Program-made: the position numbers and the translations under genes
In this document: piece by piece, positions 6,402-15,015 of the stretch
Numbering within the stretch: the first letter of the stretch is position 1
How the letters are laid out: each line of letters opens with the position of its first letter
The notes under the pieces: model-generated
Databases searched by the model: none
Told to the model about the DNA's origin: nothing
Seen by the model: the letters and a program-made list of their open reading frames with translations, nothing else
Assembly: GCA_905236685.1 (NCBI GenBank)
Contig: CAJOPD010000072.1
Location: 1-15,547, forward strand
DNA length: 15,547 nucleotides
Reading direction: 5' to 3'
DNA from: an uncultured Clostridia bacterium
Lineage (GTDB): Bacteria; Bacillota; Clostridia; UBA1381

Positions 6402-6431
6402 TTGACCTTTAAAGGAATTTTGTGGTATAAT
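6402..6431 (+). promoter_or_regulatory. Extended -10 sigma-A promoter for the HD-recX-rimO operon
   Basis: TTGACC (6402-6407), an 18-base spacer, then a perfect TATAAT (6426-6431) with TG at 6423-6424 forming TGGTATAAT, an extended -10. The predicted start near 6438 gives a leader of about 30 bases holding the GGCGGAGG ribosome binding site. It is the only good promoter seen before the six-gene run to 12259. Confidence 0.8.
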
Positions 6432-6467
6432 AAACGCAGACCGTAAACTTATGGCGGAGGCGATAAA

Positions 6468-7655
6468 ATGATAAGAAAATCTTTAATTTCCCTGATACAC
6501 GACGCGGCGTCAATACAGCGCTGGAATGACCATATAAGACCGCACAACGGATTTTCCGAGCTTGATAAGCAGGCACATAAAATGGTTTATGCGTATATTC
6601 TGGGAAAATGCGAGGGCGAAGGCAATTATGACCCGCTTCTTTTGATAGAGGGCGGTATATTTGAGTTTTTGCACCGCATTATGCTGACCGATATAAAGCC
6701 TCCCGTCTATCATCAGCTGATGAAGGAAAAGGGTCCGCAGATAAACGAATGGGTTTTGGAAGGCTTGAAGGCGAAAACCCTCGATTTAAAGGGCGGTTTT
6801 TATGATAAAATGCGCAGGTATTTCACCGACAGTGAGTATGCCGAAAAGGAAAAGCGGATTTTGAAGGCGGCGCATTATTACGCAACCCACTGGGAATTTG
6901 AGGTAATCTATCCCCTAAACCGCACCACATACGATATAGAACAGGTAAAAGACGGCGTGGAAAAGGGACTTTCCGAATGTAACACCTTTGACGGCTTTTC
7001 AAAATTTGCCGCCAACTTAAATTTGCAAAAATTCCTGTCCCTTATGGGAAAACTGCGGTATCAGCAGCGGTGGTCAAGAGCGGTAAGAATGCCGCAGACA
7101 TCGGTTATGGGGCATATGCTGGTTGTTGCGATAATGTCCTATTTCACCTCTTTGGAATGCGGTGCGTGCAAAAAGCGTCTGGTAAACAATTTTTTGGGCG
7201 GACTTTTTCACGATATCCCCGAGGTTTTAACCCGAGACATAGTTTCGCCGATAAAGTCCTCTGTCGAGGGGCTTGACGGCATCATAAAGGACATCGAGGG
7301 CGAGCAGATGAAGAAGGAAATCTATCCGCTTGTGCCCGAAAATGTGCAAAAAGAACTCGAATTTTTTATTCAGGACGAGTTTACCTCAAAAATATCTGTT
7401 GACGGAAAGCTTTTAAAGGTTTCCTCAAACGAGATAAACGAAAAGTATAACGAGGATAAATTTTCCGCGATTGACGGCGAACTTATAAGAGGCTGTGACC
7501 ACCTGTCCGCATATCTGGAAGCGTATATGTCGATAAAATACGGCATAAACTCGGAACAGATACAGCAGGGGTACCACAATATATTTCAAAAATACGAAAA
7601 CAGAACAATTGCGTCGGTTGATTTCGGGCAGTTGTTTGACTATTTCAGATTATGA
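6468..7655 (+). CDS. HD-domain phosphohydrolase, YfbR-like, with a degenerate N-terminal HD copy
   Basis: The 395-residue protein has a C-terminal HD-family domain (about 198-360) with metal ligands visible as His216 (VMGHMLVV), His248-Asp249 (GGLFHDIPEV) and Asp344 (RGCDHLSAY). The HDIPEVLTRDIVSPIK stretch resembles YfbR-like 5'-deoxynucleotidases and related HD hydrolases. Residues about 16-80 look like a diverged copy of the same fold: QRW, then KQAHKM with His37, then GGIFEFLHRIMLTDIKPPV. This aligns without gaps to 244-262, but the HD pair is replaced by Glu-Phe. The substrate is not known; nucleotide dephosphorylation is inferred from family. The ATG at 6468 follows GGCGGAGG at 6453-6460. 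The stop overlaps the recX ATG by 4 bases, so translation is coupled. Confidence 0.85.
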   Translation: MIRKSLISLIHDAASIQRWNDHIRPHNGFSELDKQAHKMVYAYILGKCEGEGNYDPLLLIEGGIFEFLHRIMLTDIKPPVYHQLMKEKGPQINEWVLEGLKAKTLDLKGGFYDKMRRYFTDSEYAEKEKRILKAAHYYATHWEFEVIYPLNRTTYDIEQVKDGVEKGLSECNTFDGFSKFAANLNLQKFLSLMGKLRYQQRWSRAVRMPQTSVMGHMLVVAIMSYFTSLECGACKKRLVNNFLGGLFHDIPEVLTRDIVSPIKSSVEGLDGIIKDIEGEQMKKEIYPLVPENVQKELEFFIQDEFTSKISVDGKLLKVSSNEINEKYNEDKFSAIDGELIRGCDHLSAYLEAYMSIKYGINSEQIQQGYHNIFQKYENRTIASVDFGQLFDYFRL

Positions 7656-8125
7656 TAAAAAAAGAACTTACAAAAAATCAGGCAAAGGAAAAGGCGCTAA
7701 GGCTTTTGGCGTTTCGCTCGCACTCCGAAAAAGAGCTTGCGGACAAATTGATTTTGGCTGGCGCAAAGCGGGAGGATTTGCCGTATGTGCTGGATTTTGT
7801 GAAGGAATACGGCTTTGTTAATGATGAAGAATACGCCGAACACCTTGCCAAAGACTTGCAGAACCTTAAAAAATACGGACAAAAACGGATTTATCAGGAA
7901 CTAAAAAAAAGGGGCATAGCCGCGGAATATATTGAAAGTGCGCTTTCCGAGCTTTGCGGGGAAGAGACGGATATGCTTTTGCCTCTTGTTGAGCGAAAAC
8001 TTGGCGGGAATTTTGAGCAAAAAAGCATTGACAGAGCGATAAGATATTTTGCTTATCGCGGCTATGAATTTGACGATATAAAGGCGTGCATTGAGAAAAT
8101 AAAGGAAAAAGGGTCAGAGGAATGA
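7652..8125 (+). CDS. recX: Regulatory protein RecX
   Basis: The 157-residue, highly charged helical protein has the RecX repeat pattern: ALRLLAFRSHSEKELADKL, then YAEHLAKDLQNLKKYGQKRIYQELKKRGI and the closing IDRAIRYFAYRGYEFDDI. RecX binds RecA filaments and limits recombination and SOS induction. It overlaps the HD gene by 4 bases (ATGA at 7652-7655) and rimO by 4 bases (8122-8125). recA, its usual neighbour in many bacteria, is not in this window. Confidence 0.92.
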   Translation: MIKKELTKNQAKEKALRLLAFRSHSEKELADKLILAGAKREDLPYVLDFVKEYGFVNDEEYAEHLAKDLQNLKKYGQKRIYQELKKRGIAAEYIESALSELCGEETDMLLPLVERKLGGNFEQKSIDRAIRYFAYRGYEFDDIKACIEKIKEKGSEE

Positions 8126-9450
8126 AAATAGGTATGGTGTCGCTTGGCTGTGCCAAGAACCAGACAGACGCGGAAATAATGCTCGGCATACTTGCCGAAA
8201 AGGGACATAAAATAGTGACTGAGCCGAAGGACGCGGAAGCTATAATCGTAAACACCTGCGGTTTTATAACGCCTGCAAAAGAGGAGTCAATAGACGCAAT
8301 TTTTGAGATGGCGGAATATAAAAAAAGCGGAAAATGCCGTCTTTTAATAGCGACAGGCTGTCTTGCGGAGCGGTACAATGCCGAAATGGAAAAGGAAATC
8401 CCCGAGCTTGACGCAATTGTCGGGACGGGCGATTTTGACAGGATTGATGAAATCATCAAAAGAAGCGAGAAGGGTGAAAAAATCTGCCTTTTCGGGCATC
8501 AAAACTATACCCTTCCCGAAAATCTGCCGAGAATGTTATCCACGCCCTTTTATACAGCATACTTAAAAATTGCGGACGGCTGTGACAATAACTGCACCTA
8601 CTGCGCAATTCCGAAAATAAGGGGGCGTTATAAAAGCCGCAGGAAAGAGGACATTACAGAGGAGGCAAAAAGGCTCTCGGAAAACGGTGTAAAGGAGCTC
8701 ATACTGATAGCGCAGGACACGACAAGGTACGGGATTGACCTTTATAAAAAGCCCGCGCTTTCGGAGCTTTTGGAGGAGCTTTGCGAAATAGAAGGAATTC
8801 ATTGGATAAGACTGCATTATTTTTATACAGAGGCTATAACAGATGAGCTTATCGCCGTTATGGCGAAAAATGAGAAGATATGCCCGTATATCGATATGCC
8901 CATTCAGCATATAAATGATGATGTTTTGAGGCGTATGGCGCGCCGCACAAACCGCCGCCAGATTGAAAAGCGTATAAAGGATATAAGGGAGAATATCCCT
9001 GATGTAACGATAAGAACATCTATAATAGCGGGATTTCCCGCAGAAACCGAGGAGCAATTTGCCGAGCTTAAAAGCTTTATAAAGGAAGTCAAATTTGACA
9101 GAATGGGCGTATTTGCTTATTCCAAGGAGGAGGGCACGCCCGCGGGCGATTTTTCGGGTCAGATTGACGACGGCGAAAAGGAACGGAGAAAAAACGAGCT
9201 TATGGAAGTTCAGCAAAGGATTTCGCTTGAAAAGAACAAGGAAAAAATCGGGAGCGTACAGGAGGTTCTTTGCGAGGGCTATGACGGCGAAAACTTTATG
9301 TATTTCGGAAGAAGCCGCGCGGACAGCATAGATGTTGACGGAAAGGTATATTTTGCGGCGGAGGACGAGGTGGAAATCGGCGCATTTGTAAAGGTAGAAA
9401 TTTTGGACGCGGACGAGTATGACCTTGTCGGAAGACTATTGGAGGAATAG
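8122..9450 (+). CDS. rimO: Ribosomal protein S12 methylthiotransferase RimO
   Basis: The 442-residue radical-SAM enzyme adds a methylthio group to the conserved aspartate of ribosomal protein S12. Three regions are visible. The N-terminal UPF0004 domain starts MKIGMVSLGCAKNQTDAE, with cluster ligands Cys10, Cys46 and Cys80. The radical-SAM core has CDNNCTYC (Cys154, 158, 161). A C-terminal TRAM domain begins at about 375. SLGCAKNQTDAE is typical of RimO rather than the tRNA enzyme MiaB. It overlaps recX by 4 bases and precedes pgsA by 2 bases; the rimO-pgsA pair is common in Clostridia. Confidence 0.95.
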   Translation: MKIGMVSLGCAKNQTDAEIMLGILAEKGHKIVTEPKDAEAIIVNTCGFITPAKEESIDAIFEMAEYKKSGKCRLLIATGCLAERYNAEMEKEIPELDAIVGTGDFDRIDEIIKRSEKGEKICLFGHQNYTLPENLPRMLSTPFYTAYLKIADGCDNNCTYCAIPKIRGRYKSRRKEDITEEAKRLSENGVKELILIAQDTTRYGIDLYKKPALSELLEELCEIEGIHWIRLHYFYTEAITDELIAVMAKNEKICPYIDMPIQHINDDVLRRMARRTNRRQIEKRIKDIRENIPDVTIRTSIIAGFPAETEEQFAELKSFIKEVKFDRMGVFAYSKEEGTPAGDFSGQIDDGEKERRKNELMEVQQRISLEKNKEKIGSVQEVLCEGYDGENFMYFGRSRADSIDVDGKVYFAAEDEVEIGAFVKVEILDADEYDLVGRLLEE

Positions 9451-9452
9451 GT

Positions 9453-10004
9453 ATGAACACACCCAACAAATTGACGGTATTAAGAGTGATTTTGGTGCCG
9501 ATTTTTCTGGCGTTTATGATAGCAATCCCAAAAAATACTGCATATATAACGGCTTCGCTTGCAGTTTTTGTGATAGCGTCAATCACCGATACGCTTGACG
9601 GGTATCTTGCAAGAAAAAACAGGCTTATAACAAATTTTGGGAAATTTATGGACCCCCTTGCCGATAAGGTGTTGACAACAGCCGCATATCTCGGGCTTTT
9701 GGCTATGGGCAGAGCGTCGGTCTGGGCGGTTATGCTGATTTTGACGAGGGAATATATGGTGTCGGGCGTGCGGCTCGTAGCGGCAGGCAACGGAACTGTT
9801 ATTGCCGCATCTTTGTGGGGCAAGCTGAAAACCGTTTTCCAAATGGTTTCGCTGATTGCGGCGTTTCTTTTGATGTACCCCGTATGTCCCGAGAAAACGG
9901 GAATACTGATAACGCAAATTCTTGTCTGGATTTCGGCAATAATTACCGTAATTTCGGGCATTGATTATCTTATGAAAAATATATCCGCATTTAAGGAAAT
10001 CTGA
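9453..10004 (+). CDS. pgsA: CDP-diacylglycerol-glycerol-3-phosphate 3-phosphatidyltransferase PgsA
   Basis: The 183-residue integral membrane enzyme makes phosphatidylglycerol phosphate from CDP-diacylglycerol. The CDP-alcohol phosphatidyltransferase motif is complete: D46, D49-G50, A53-R54, G63, D67 and D71, within TDTLDGYLAR and FGKFMDPLADK. Several hydrophobic helices surround it (about 9-25, 28-45, 75-100, 120-145 and 150-175), and the start MNTPNKLTVLR is typical. A GGAGGAAT ribosome binding site overlaps the end of rimO. One base separates it from the next gene. Confidence 0.95.
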   Translation: MNTPNKLTVLRVILVPIFLAFMIAIPKNTAYITASLAVFVIASITDTLDGYLARKNRLITNFGKFMDPLADKVLTTAAYLGLLAMGRASVWAVMLILTREYMVSGVRLVAAGNGTVIAASLWGKLKTVFQMVSLIAAFLLMYPVCPEKTGILITQILVWISAIITVISGIDYLMKNISAFKEI

Positions 10005-10005
10005 T

Positions 10006-10719
10006 ATGAAAAAAATTGTAAGCAGGGTAAGGAAGGCTGTTGAAGACTATGATATGATAGCCGAGGGCGACAGGATTGCGGTCGGCGTTTCGGGCGGAAA
10101 GGACAGCCTTGTCCTTTTGGGCGCGCTCGCACAGCTTTCGCGGTTTTATCCGAAAAAGTTTGAAGTTAAAGCGCTGACGCTTGATATGGGATATAATTCC
10201 GACTGGTCGAAAATAAAAAAATACTGTGAGGAACTCGGCGTTTCTTATACGGTGAAATATACCAATATAAAGGAAGTAGTGTTTGATTACAGACAGGAGG
10301 AAAACCCGTGCTCGCTCTGTTCAAAGCTGCGGAGGGGCGCGCTTAACGACTTAGCCATAGATGAGGGCTGTAACAAGGTGGCGCTCGGGCATCATAATGA
10401 TGATGTTTTGGAAACATTTATGCTGAGCCTTTTATATGAGGGCAGAATAAACTGCTTTTCGCCCGTAACATACCTTGACAGGACAAACCTTTATTCAATA
10501 AGACCGCTCATATATGTGCGGGAATGTGATATAAAAAGCGTGGCAAAGCGCCTGGAACTGCCTGTTGAAAAAAGTCTGTGCCCCGCAGACAGCAACACAA
10601 AAAGGCAGGATATGAAGGAAATCATCAAATTCCTTGACAAATCGGTAAACGCGGGGCTTAAAAAGCGAATGTTTACAGCAATACAAAACAGCAAAATAGA
10701 AGGCTGGAAGAAAAAATAA
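10006..10719 (+). CDS. ttcA: TtcA-family tRNA 2-thiolation protein (PP-loop ATPase)
   Basis: The 237-residue protein has an ATP PP-loop SGGKDS (29-34) and the three cysteines that in TtcA hold a 4Fe-4S cluster: Cys102 and Cys105 in NPCSLC, and Cys192 in SLCPAD. GHHNDDVLET (128-137) is also characteristic. TtcA enzymes thiolate cytidine 32 in tRNA; relatives in Gram-positive bacteria are often annotated only as TtcA-family, so the exact target is less certain than the chemistry. AAGGAAAT at 9993-10000 serves the ATG. It sits 1 base after pgsA and 10 bases before comM. Confidence 0.88.
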   Translation: MKKIVSRVRKAVEDYDMIAEGDRIAVGVSGGKDSLVLLGALAQLSRFYPKKFEVKALTLDMGYNSDWSKIKKYCEELGVSYTVKYTNIKEVVFDYRQEENPCSLCSKLRRGALNDLAIDEGCNKVALGHHNDDVLETFMLSLLYEGRINCFSPVTYLDRTNLYSIRPLIYVRECDIKSVAKRLELPVEKSLCPADSNTKRQDMKEIIKFLDKSVNAGLKKRMFTAIQNSKIEGWKKK

Positions 10720-10729
10720 GGAGAAAGGT

Positions 10730-12259
10730 ATGCTTGCAAAAGTAAACTCTGTCGGACTTATAGGAATTGACGGCTTTGCCGTGAGCGTGGAAGTCGATAT
10801 AACGGGCGGACTGCCGTGTTTTGAAATTGTCGGTTTGGGAGATGCGGCGGTAAAGGAAGCAAGAGAGCGTGTGCGCTCGGGAATAAAAAATTCGGGCTAT
10901 CTTTTTCCGTCAAAAAAGCTGATTGTCAATATGGCGCCCGCGGCTATGCGCAAAGAGGGCGCGGGATACGACCTTCCTATTGCCGTTGCTGTAACGGCGG
11001 CAACGGGACAAATACCCGCACCGCCGGGAAATACGGTTTTTATGGGCGAGCTGTCGCTTGACGGAAGCGTAAATCATATTTCGGGCATACTCCCTATGGT
11101 TATTGCGATGTTTGAAAGGGGATACAGAGATTTTTATGTTCCCGAATCGGCGGCGCGTGAAGCGGCTGTTGTGGAAAATGCGAATATATACCCTGTCAGC
11201 AGGCTCTCGGAGCTTTTTGCGCATTTAAGGGGCGAAGAACAAATCAAGCCTTACGAAAATGAGCGCTTTGAGGATATAAGCAGCGCGAATGATACCCTGC
11301 TTGACTTTTGCGATGTAAAGGGTCAGGAAAGTGCGAAAAGAGCGCTGGAAATTGCCGCTGCGGGAAATCATAATGTGCTTTTAATCGGACCTCCCGGAAC
11401 GGGAAAAACAATGCTTGCTCAGCGTATGCCCTCAATCCTTCCCGATTTGTCCTTTGAGGAGGCACTTGAAGTTTCAAAAATACACTCGATAGCGGGAACG
11501 CTTAATAAAGATGTGCCGCTTATAACAGGCAGACCGTTCAGAAATCCGCATCATACCATTTCCACGGTGGGACTTTCGGGCGGCGGAACGGTGCCAAAGC
11601 CGGGGGAACTTTCCCTTGCACATAACGGCGTGCTGTTTCTGGACGAACTGCCTGAATTCAAAAGAGAGGCGTTAGAAGTAATGCGCCAGCCGTTAGAGGA
11701 CGGCAGGGTGACCATTTCAAGAGTAAATGCAACGCTTACATACCCTTGCAATCTTATGCTTATTGCAAGTATGAACCCGTGCAAATGCGGATTTTTGGGT
11801 GACACGAAAAGACAATGCACCTGCACGCCTAATCAGATAAACCAATACCGTGCAAAAATTTCGGGTCCGCTTTTGGACAGAATAGATATTCAGGTAGAGG
11901 TAGGAAATGTTGAATATGACGATTTGGCAGGCAGGGAAAAAAGCGAGCCTTCATCGAAAATCAAGGAGCGTGTGAATAATGCACGGCAAATCCAGCGAAA
12001 AAGATATGCGGGATATAAAATATATTCTAACTCACAGCTTTCGGCGGGTATGCTTTCGGAGTTTTGCGGCATAGATGATGAAGCAAACAACATTTTAAAA
12101 ATGGCGTTTGAGAGAATGGGGCTTTCCGCAAGGGCACATTCAAGGATTTTGAAGGTTGCAAGAACGATTGCCGACCTTGCGGGCGAGCAGGACATAAAGG
12201 CGGAGCATATAGCGGAGGCAATTCAATACAGAAATCTTGACAGAAAATATTTTGGATAG
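10730..12259 (+). CDS. comM: ComM/YifB-family AAA+ ATPase (magnesium chelatase-like)
   Basis: The 509-residue protein has three parts: an N-terminal LonC-like domain (about 1-165, with EIVGLGDAAVKEARERVRSG), an AAA+ core with Walker A GPPGTGKT (220-227) and Walker B VLFLDE (301-306), and a C-terminal Mg-chelatase domain. A cysteine cluster follows Walker B (Cys351, 353, 363, 365 in PCKCGF and QCTCTP), as in other members, and may bind zinc. The proteobacterial ComM is a helicase promoting branch migration during natural transformation; most Clostridia carry this homologue without proven competence, so its job here is less sure. AAGGAGAAAGG at 10718-10728 is its ribosome binding site. It is the last gene of the run and is followed at once by a terminator. 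Confidence 0.93.
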   Translation: MLAKVNSVGLIGIDGFAVSVEVDITGGLPCFEIVGLGDAAVKEARERVRSGIKNSGYLFPSKKLIVNMAPAAMRKEGAGYDLPIAVAVTAATGQIPAPPGNTVFMGELSLDGSVNHISGILPMVIAMFERGYRDFYVPESAAREAAVVENANIYPVSRLSELFAHLRGEEQIKPYENERFEDISSANDTLLDFCDVKGQESAKRALEIAAAGNHNVLLIGPPGTGKTMLAQRMPSILPDLSFEEALEVSKIHSIAGTLNKDVPLITGRPFRNPHHTISTVGLSGGGTVPKPGELSLAHNGVLFLDELPEFKREALEVMRQPLEDGRVTISRVNATLTYPCNLMLIASMNPCKCGFLGDTKRQCTCTPNQINQYRAKISGPLLDRIDIQVEVGNVEYDDLAGREKSEPSSKIKERVNNARQIQRKRYAGYKIYSNSQLSAGMLSEFCGIDDEANNILKMAFERMGLSARAHSRILKVARTIADLAGEQDIKAEHIAEAIQYRNLDRKYFG

Positions 12260-12260
12260 C

Positions 12261-12291
12261 AAAAAAAGACCGCGGAGCGCGGTCTTTTTTT
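12261..12291. terminator. Bidirectional intrinsic terminator between comM and the acyl-CoA synthetase gene
   Basis: GACCGCG (12268-12274) pairs with CGCGGTC (12278-12284) around GAG, giving a GC-rich 7-pair stem. It is flanked by seven A (12261-12267) and seven T (12285-12291), so it can stop transcription in both directions. It begins 1 base after the comM stop and ends 1 base before the stop of the convergent gene. Confidence 0.95.
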
Positions 12292-13878
12292 CTATCTCTT
12301 GATTTTCTTTGTTGTTGTCTTTTCAAATTCGCTGTCACGGAACTTGATTTTGTGGACCTGCTTGTACTGCGCAACAGACGCATTCAGCTCGTTTTTGATT
12401 GCGGAGGAAATGCTGTCTTTAAAAGACATATCCTCGGCGTAAATCTCGGCGGTAATAAAGCCGTCCTCGGCATAAACCAAAACCTCGGTAACGCCTTCAA
12501 TTCTTCCTATCAAATATTCCAGTTCCTCGGGATAGACATTTTTGCCGTTTTCAAGAATAATAATGTTTTTCTTCCGTCCTGTGATGAAAACGAACCCGTC
12601 CTCGTCAATTCTGCCAAAATCGCCCGTCAGGAACCAGCCGTCCTCAAAAACAGCGGCGGTGGCCTCGGGATTGTTGTAGTAGCCGAGCATAACTATGTCG
12701 CCCTTAACGCAAAGCTCGCCCTCGCCGTCCTCGTTCTTATTGATAACCTTCATTTCAACATTTTTAATAGGCTTTCCGATACTTCCGAGCTTGTTGCCTT
12801 CCAAAAGGCTGAGCGAAACGATAGGCGAACATTCGGTAATTCCGAAACCGTTAACGACTTTTATGCCCAAATCGTCAAATCCCAGAATAAGCTCGTCGGG
12901 TATAGGGGCGCCGCCCGTGATAATCATTTCAAGATTACCGCCGAAGGCGTCAATTACCGACTTAAAGAATTTACGGCGCAGGTCGATGCCGACCTTTCTC
13001 AGACCGTTGCTCACCTTAATCATCTTTTTAAGGAGCTTATCCTTGCCTGATTTTTTGGCATTTTTCCAGATAGACTTGTAAAAGCTTTCCACAAACAGCG
13101 GAACAACGGAAATATGCCCAGGCTTTGCCTCGTTAATATCGCGGAGAATGTATTTTAAGCCGCCGTTTATAAAAACGGGGTATCCGCAGTAGAATTGACA
13201 AAGAACGCACGCCATCATACCGAAGGTGTGGTTTAAAGGCAGAACGCAAACGGTGCCTTTGGGAAATTTTAACGACTCAATCGATAAAATCATATCGGAC
13301 ATTATGTTTCGCTGACAGAGCATAGCGCATTTCGGAACGCCCGTCGTGCCTGATGTAAAGATAAAAATGCAGGGTTTTTCAAGGTCAAGCTCAATCTCCT
13401 CGATTTTTGTTTCCTTTGCCTGCGCCTTTCCTTTTTCCAGCGCCTCTTTAAAATTGTCGAGGCAAAGGCTGTGCTTTAATTTGTCCTGTAAAATCTCGGC
13501 AAGCTCCGCCTTTTTGGAAGAATATATAAGCGTTTCAGCGCCACAGGCGTCAAAAAGCTTGGCGGCCTCGGCGGGCTTTAACTCCTTGTCAAGCGGAACG
13601 ATTACATTGTTTGAAATAACCGCCGCAAAATATGTGATTATCCATTCATAACTGTTTTCGGCGTAAAGCGCAATCCGCGCGTCCGAAAGTCCAAGCCCCG
13701 CAAAATAGCTTGCAAGCGCAAAAGCGTCCTCCGCGGTTTTTGCAAAGGAAACGGTTTCCTTTTTGTCCTTTAAAAAATAGTGAAATGCAAGCTCGTCGGA
13801 AAACCTTTCGGCGTTCTTCAAAAGCATTTCTTTCAGGTCGCGGTAGTGCGGGATTTCAAATCCTCTTGTGTTCGACAT
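12292..13878 (-). CDS. Long-chain acyl-CoA synthetase (AMP-forming), FadD-like
   Basis: The 528-residue adenylate-forming enzyme activates a carboxylic acid, probably a fatty acid, as acyl-AMP and then acyl-CoA. Motifs in order are the ATP P-loop TSGTTGVPK (175-183), NGFGITECSP (343-352), GWFLTGD (414-420), the hinge region GRKKN (434-438) and the C-terminal catalytic lysine region TTTKKIKR (521-528; Lys525 fits the catalytic position). The usual Gly before that Lys is Lys524. The substrate chain length, and whether the acceptor is CoA or acyl carrier protein, cannot be read from sequence. ATG 13878 is chosen because GAAAGGA lies 8 bases upstream; a longer start at 13911 would overlap prfA and lacks a good ribosome binding site. 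It follows prfA by 25 bases, probably in one transcript. Confidence 0.9.
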   Translation of the reverse strand: MSNTRGFEIPHYRDLKEMLLKNAERFSDELAFHYFLKDKKETVSFAKTAEDAFALASYFAGLGLSDARIALYAENSYEWIITYFAAVISNNVIVPLDKELKPAEAAKLFDACGAETLIYSSKKAELAEILQDKLKHSLCLDNFKEALEKGKAQAKETKIEEIELDLEKPCIFIFTSGTTGVPKCAMLCQRNIMSDMILSIESLKFPKGTVCVLPLNHTFGMMACVLCQFYCGYPVFINGGLKYILRDINEAKPGHISVVPLFVESFYKSIWKNAKKSGKDKLLKKMIKVSNGLRKVGIDLRRKFFKSVIDAFGGNLEMIITGGAPIPDELILGFDDLGIKVVNGFGITECSPIVSLSLLEGNKLGSIGKPIKNVEMKVINKNEDGEGELCVKGDIVMLGYYNNPEATAAVFEDGWFLTGDFGRIDEDGFVFITGRKKNIIILENGKNVYPEELEYLIGRIEGVTEVLVYAEDGFITAEIYAEDMSFKDSISSAIKNELNASVAQYKQVHKIKFRDSEFEKTTTKKIKR

Positions 13879-13903
13879 AAAATCAGTCCTTTCAAAAAGT
13901 TTT

Positions 13904-14971
13904 TTATTCATTTTCGCCTGCCATTTTGGCGGTTTGGTCAGCGGTAATCAAAGCGTCAATCAGTTCGTCAAGTGCGCCGTTTAAAATTTGTTCCAATTTA
14001 TATAATGTAAGATTTATTCTGTGGTCGGTCACGCGGCTTTGCGGGTAATTGTAGGTGCGTATGCGCTCGCTGCGGTCGCCCGAACCTATTTGTGACTTGC
14101 GCTCGTCCGCAATCTGCGAGTTGCGTTCCGCCTCCATAACCTCAAAAATGCGTGAGCGTAAAATCTTCATCGCCTTGTCCTTGTTCTTAAACTGCGATTT
14201 TTCGTCCTGGCAGGAAACGACAATTCCCGTCGGGATATGTGTTATGCGGACGGCGGAATCGGTAGTGTTTACGCATTGTCCGCCGGGACCGCCTGCGCGG
14301 AAAACATCAATCCGCAAATCGTTCGGGTTAATGTCCACCTCGACCTCCTCCACCTCGGGAAGCACCGCAACGGTTGCGGCGGAGGTCTGAATACGCCCCT
14401 GCGATTCCGTGGTGGGCACTCGCTGAACGCGGTGCACGCCGCTTTCAAATTTAAACCGTGAATATGCCCCCGCGCCGTTTACCGAAAAGGTCACTTCCTT
14501 GTAGCCGCCTATGTCGGTAGCGTTGGAGGACAGAATTTCTATCTTCCAGTCCTTGCTTTCGGCATACATACTATACATACGGAAAAGGTCTGCGGCAAAA
14601 AGCGCCGCCTCCTCGCCGCCCGTGCCGCCGCGGATTTCGATAATAACATTCTTCTCATCATTCGGGTCCTTGGGAAGAAGGAGAATTTTAAGCTTTTCGG
14701 AAATATCGGCGACTGCGGCTTCGGCGTCTGAAAGTTCGGCTTTTGCAAGCTCGATAAGCTCCTTGTCGCCGCCTTGCAAGATTTCCTTGCACTCTGATAC
14801 CGTTTCCTTTGCCTTTTTGTATTCACGGTACTTTTCCACAATTTCCGAAAGGTCGGAGCTTTCCTTGCAAAGCTCTTTAAAAGCCTTTTGGTCATTTATA
14901 ATATCAGGCTCTGCTAACCTGCGGTTTACCTCTTCAAATCTTTTTTCGAGAGATTTCAGCTTGTCGAACAT
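13904..14971 (-). CDS. prfA: Peptide chain release factor 1
   Basis: The 355-residue factor reads UAA and UAG stop codons. The codon-recognition motif PxT is present as PTT (186-188, in RVPTTESQGR), which distinguishes it from RF2. The catalytic GGQ is at 230-232 (AGGPGGQCVN), followed by the conserved NTTDSAVRITH. The length is normal. Start ATG 14971 gives the canonical MFDKLKSLEKRFEE; a longer in-frame ATG at 15013 adds unconserved residues. The Shine-Dalgarno-like GGAAAGGA ends 13 bases before this ATG, farther than usual, and its AGGA can pair with a nearby TCCT. prmC, a common neighbour of prfA, is not next to it. Confidence 0.97.
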   Translation of the reverse strand: MFDKLKSLEKRFEEVNRRLAEPDIINDQKAFKELCKESSDLSEIVEKYREYKKAKETVSECKEILQGGDKELIELAKAELSDAEAAVADISEKLKILLLPKDPNDEKNVIIEIRGGTGGEEAALFAADLFRMYSMYAESKDWKIEILSSNATDIGGYKEVTFSVNGAGAYSRFKFESGVHRVQRVPTTESQGRIQTSAATVAVLPEVEEVEVDINPNDLRIDVFRAGGPGGQCVNTTDSAVRITHIPTGIVVSCQDEKSQFKNKDKAMKILRSRIFEVMEAERNSQIADERKSQIGSGDRSERIRTYNYPQSRVTDHRINLTLYKLEQILNGALDELIDALITADQTAKMAGENE

Positions 14972-15015
14972 AAAACAGGACCAATCCTTTCCAAAATCAC
15001 ATAGATATTGCACAT

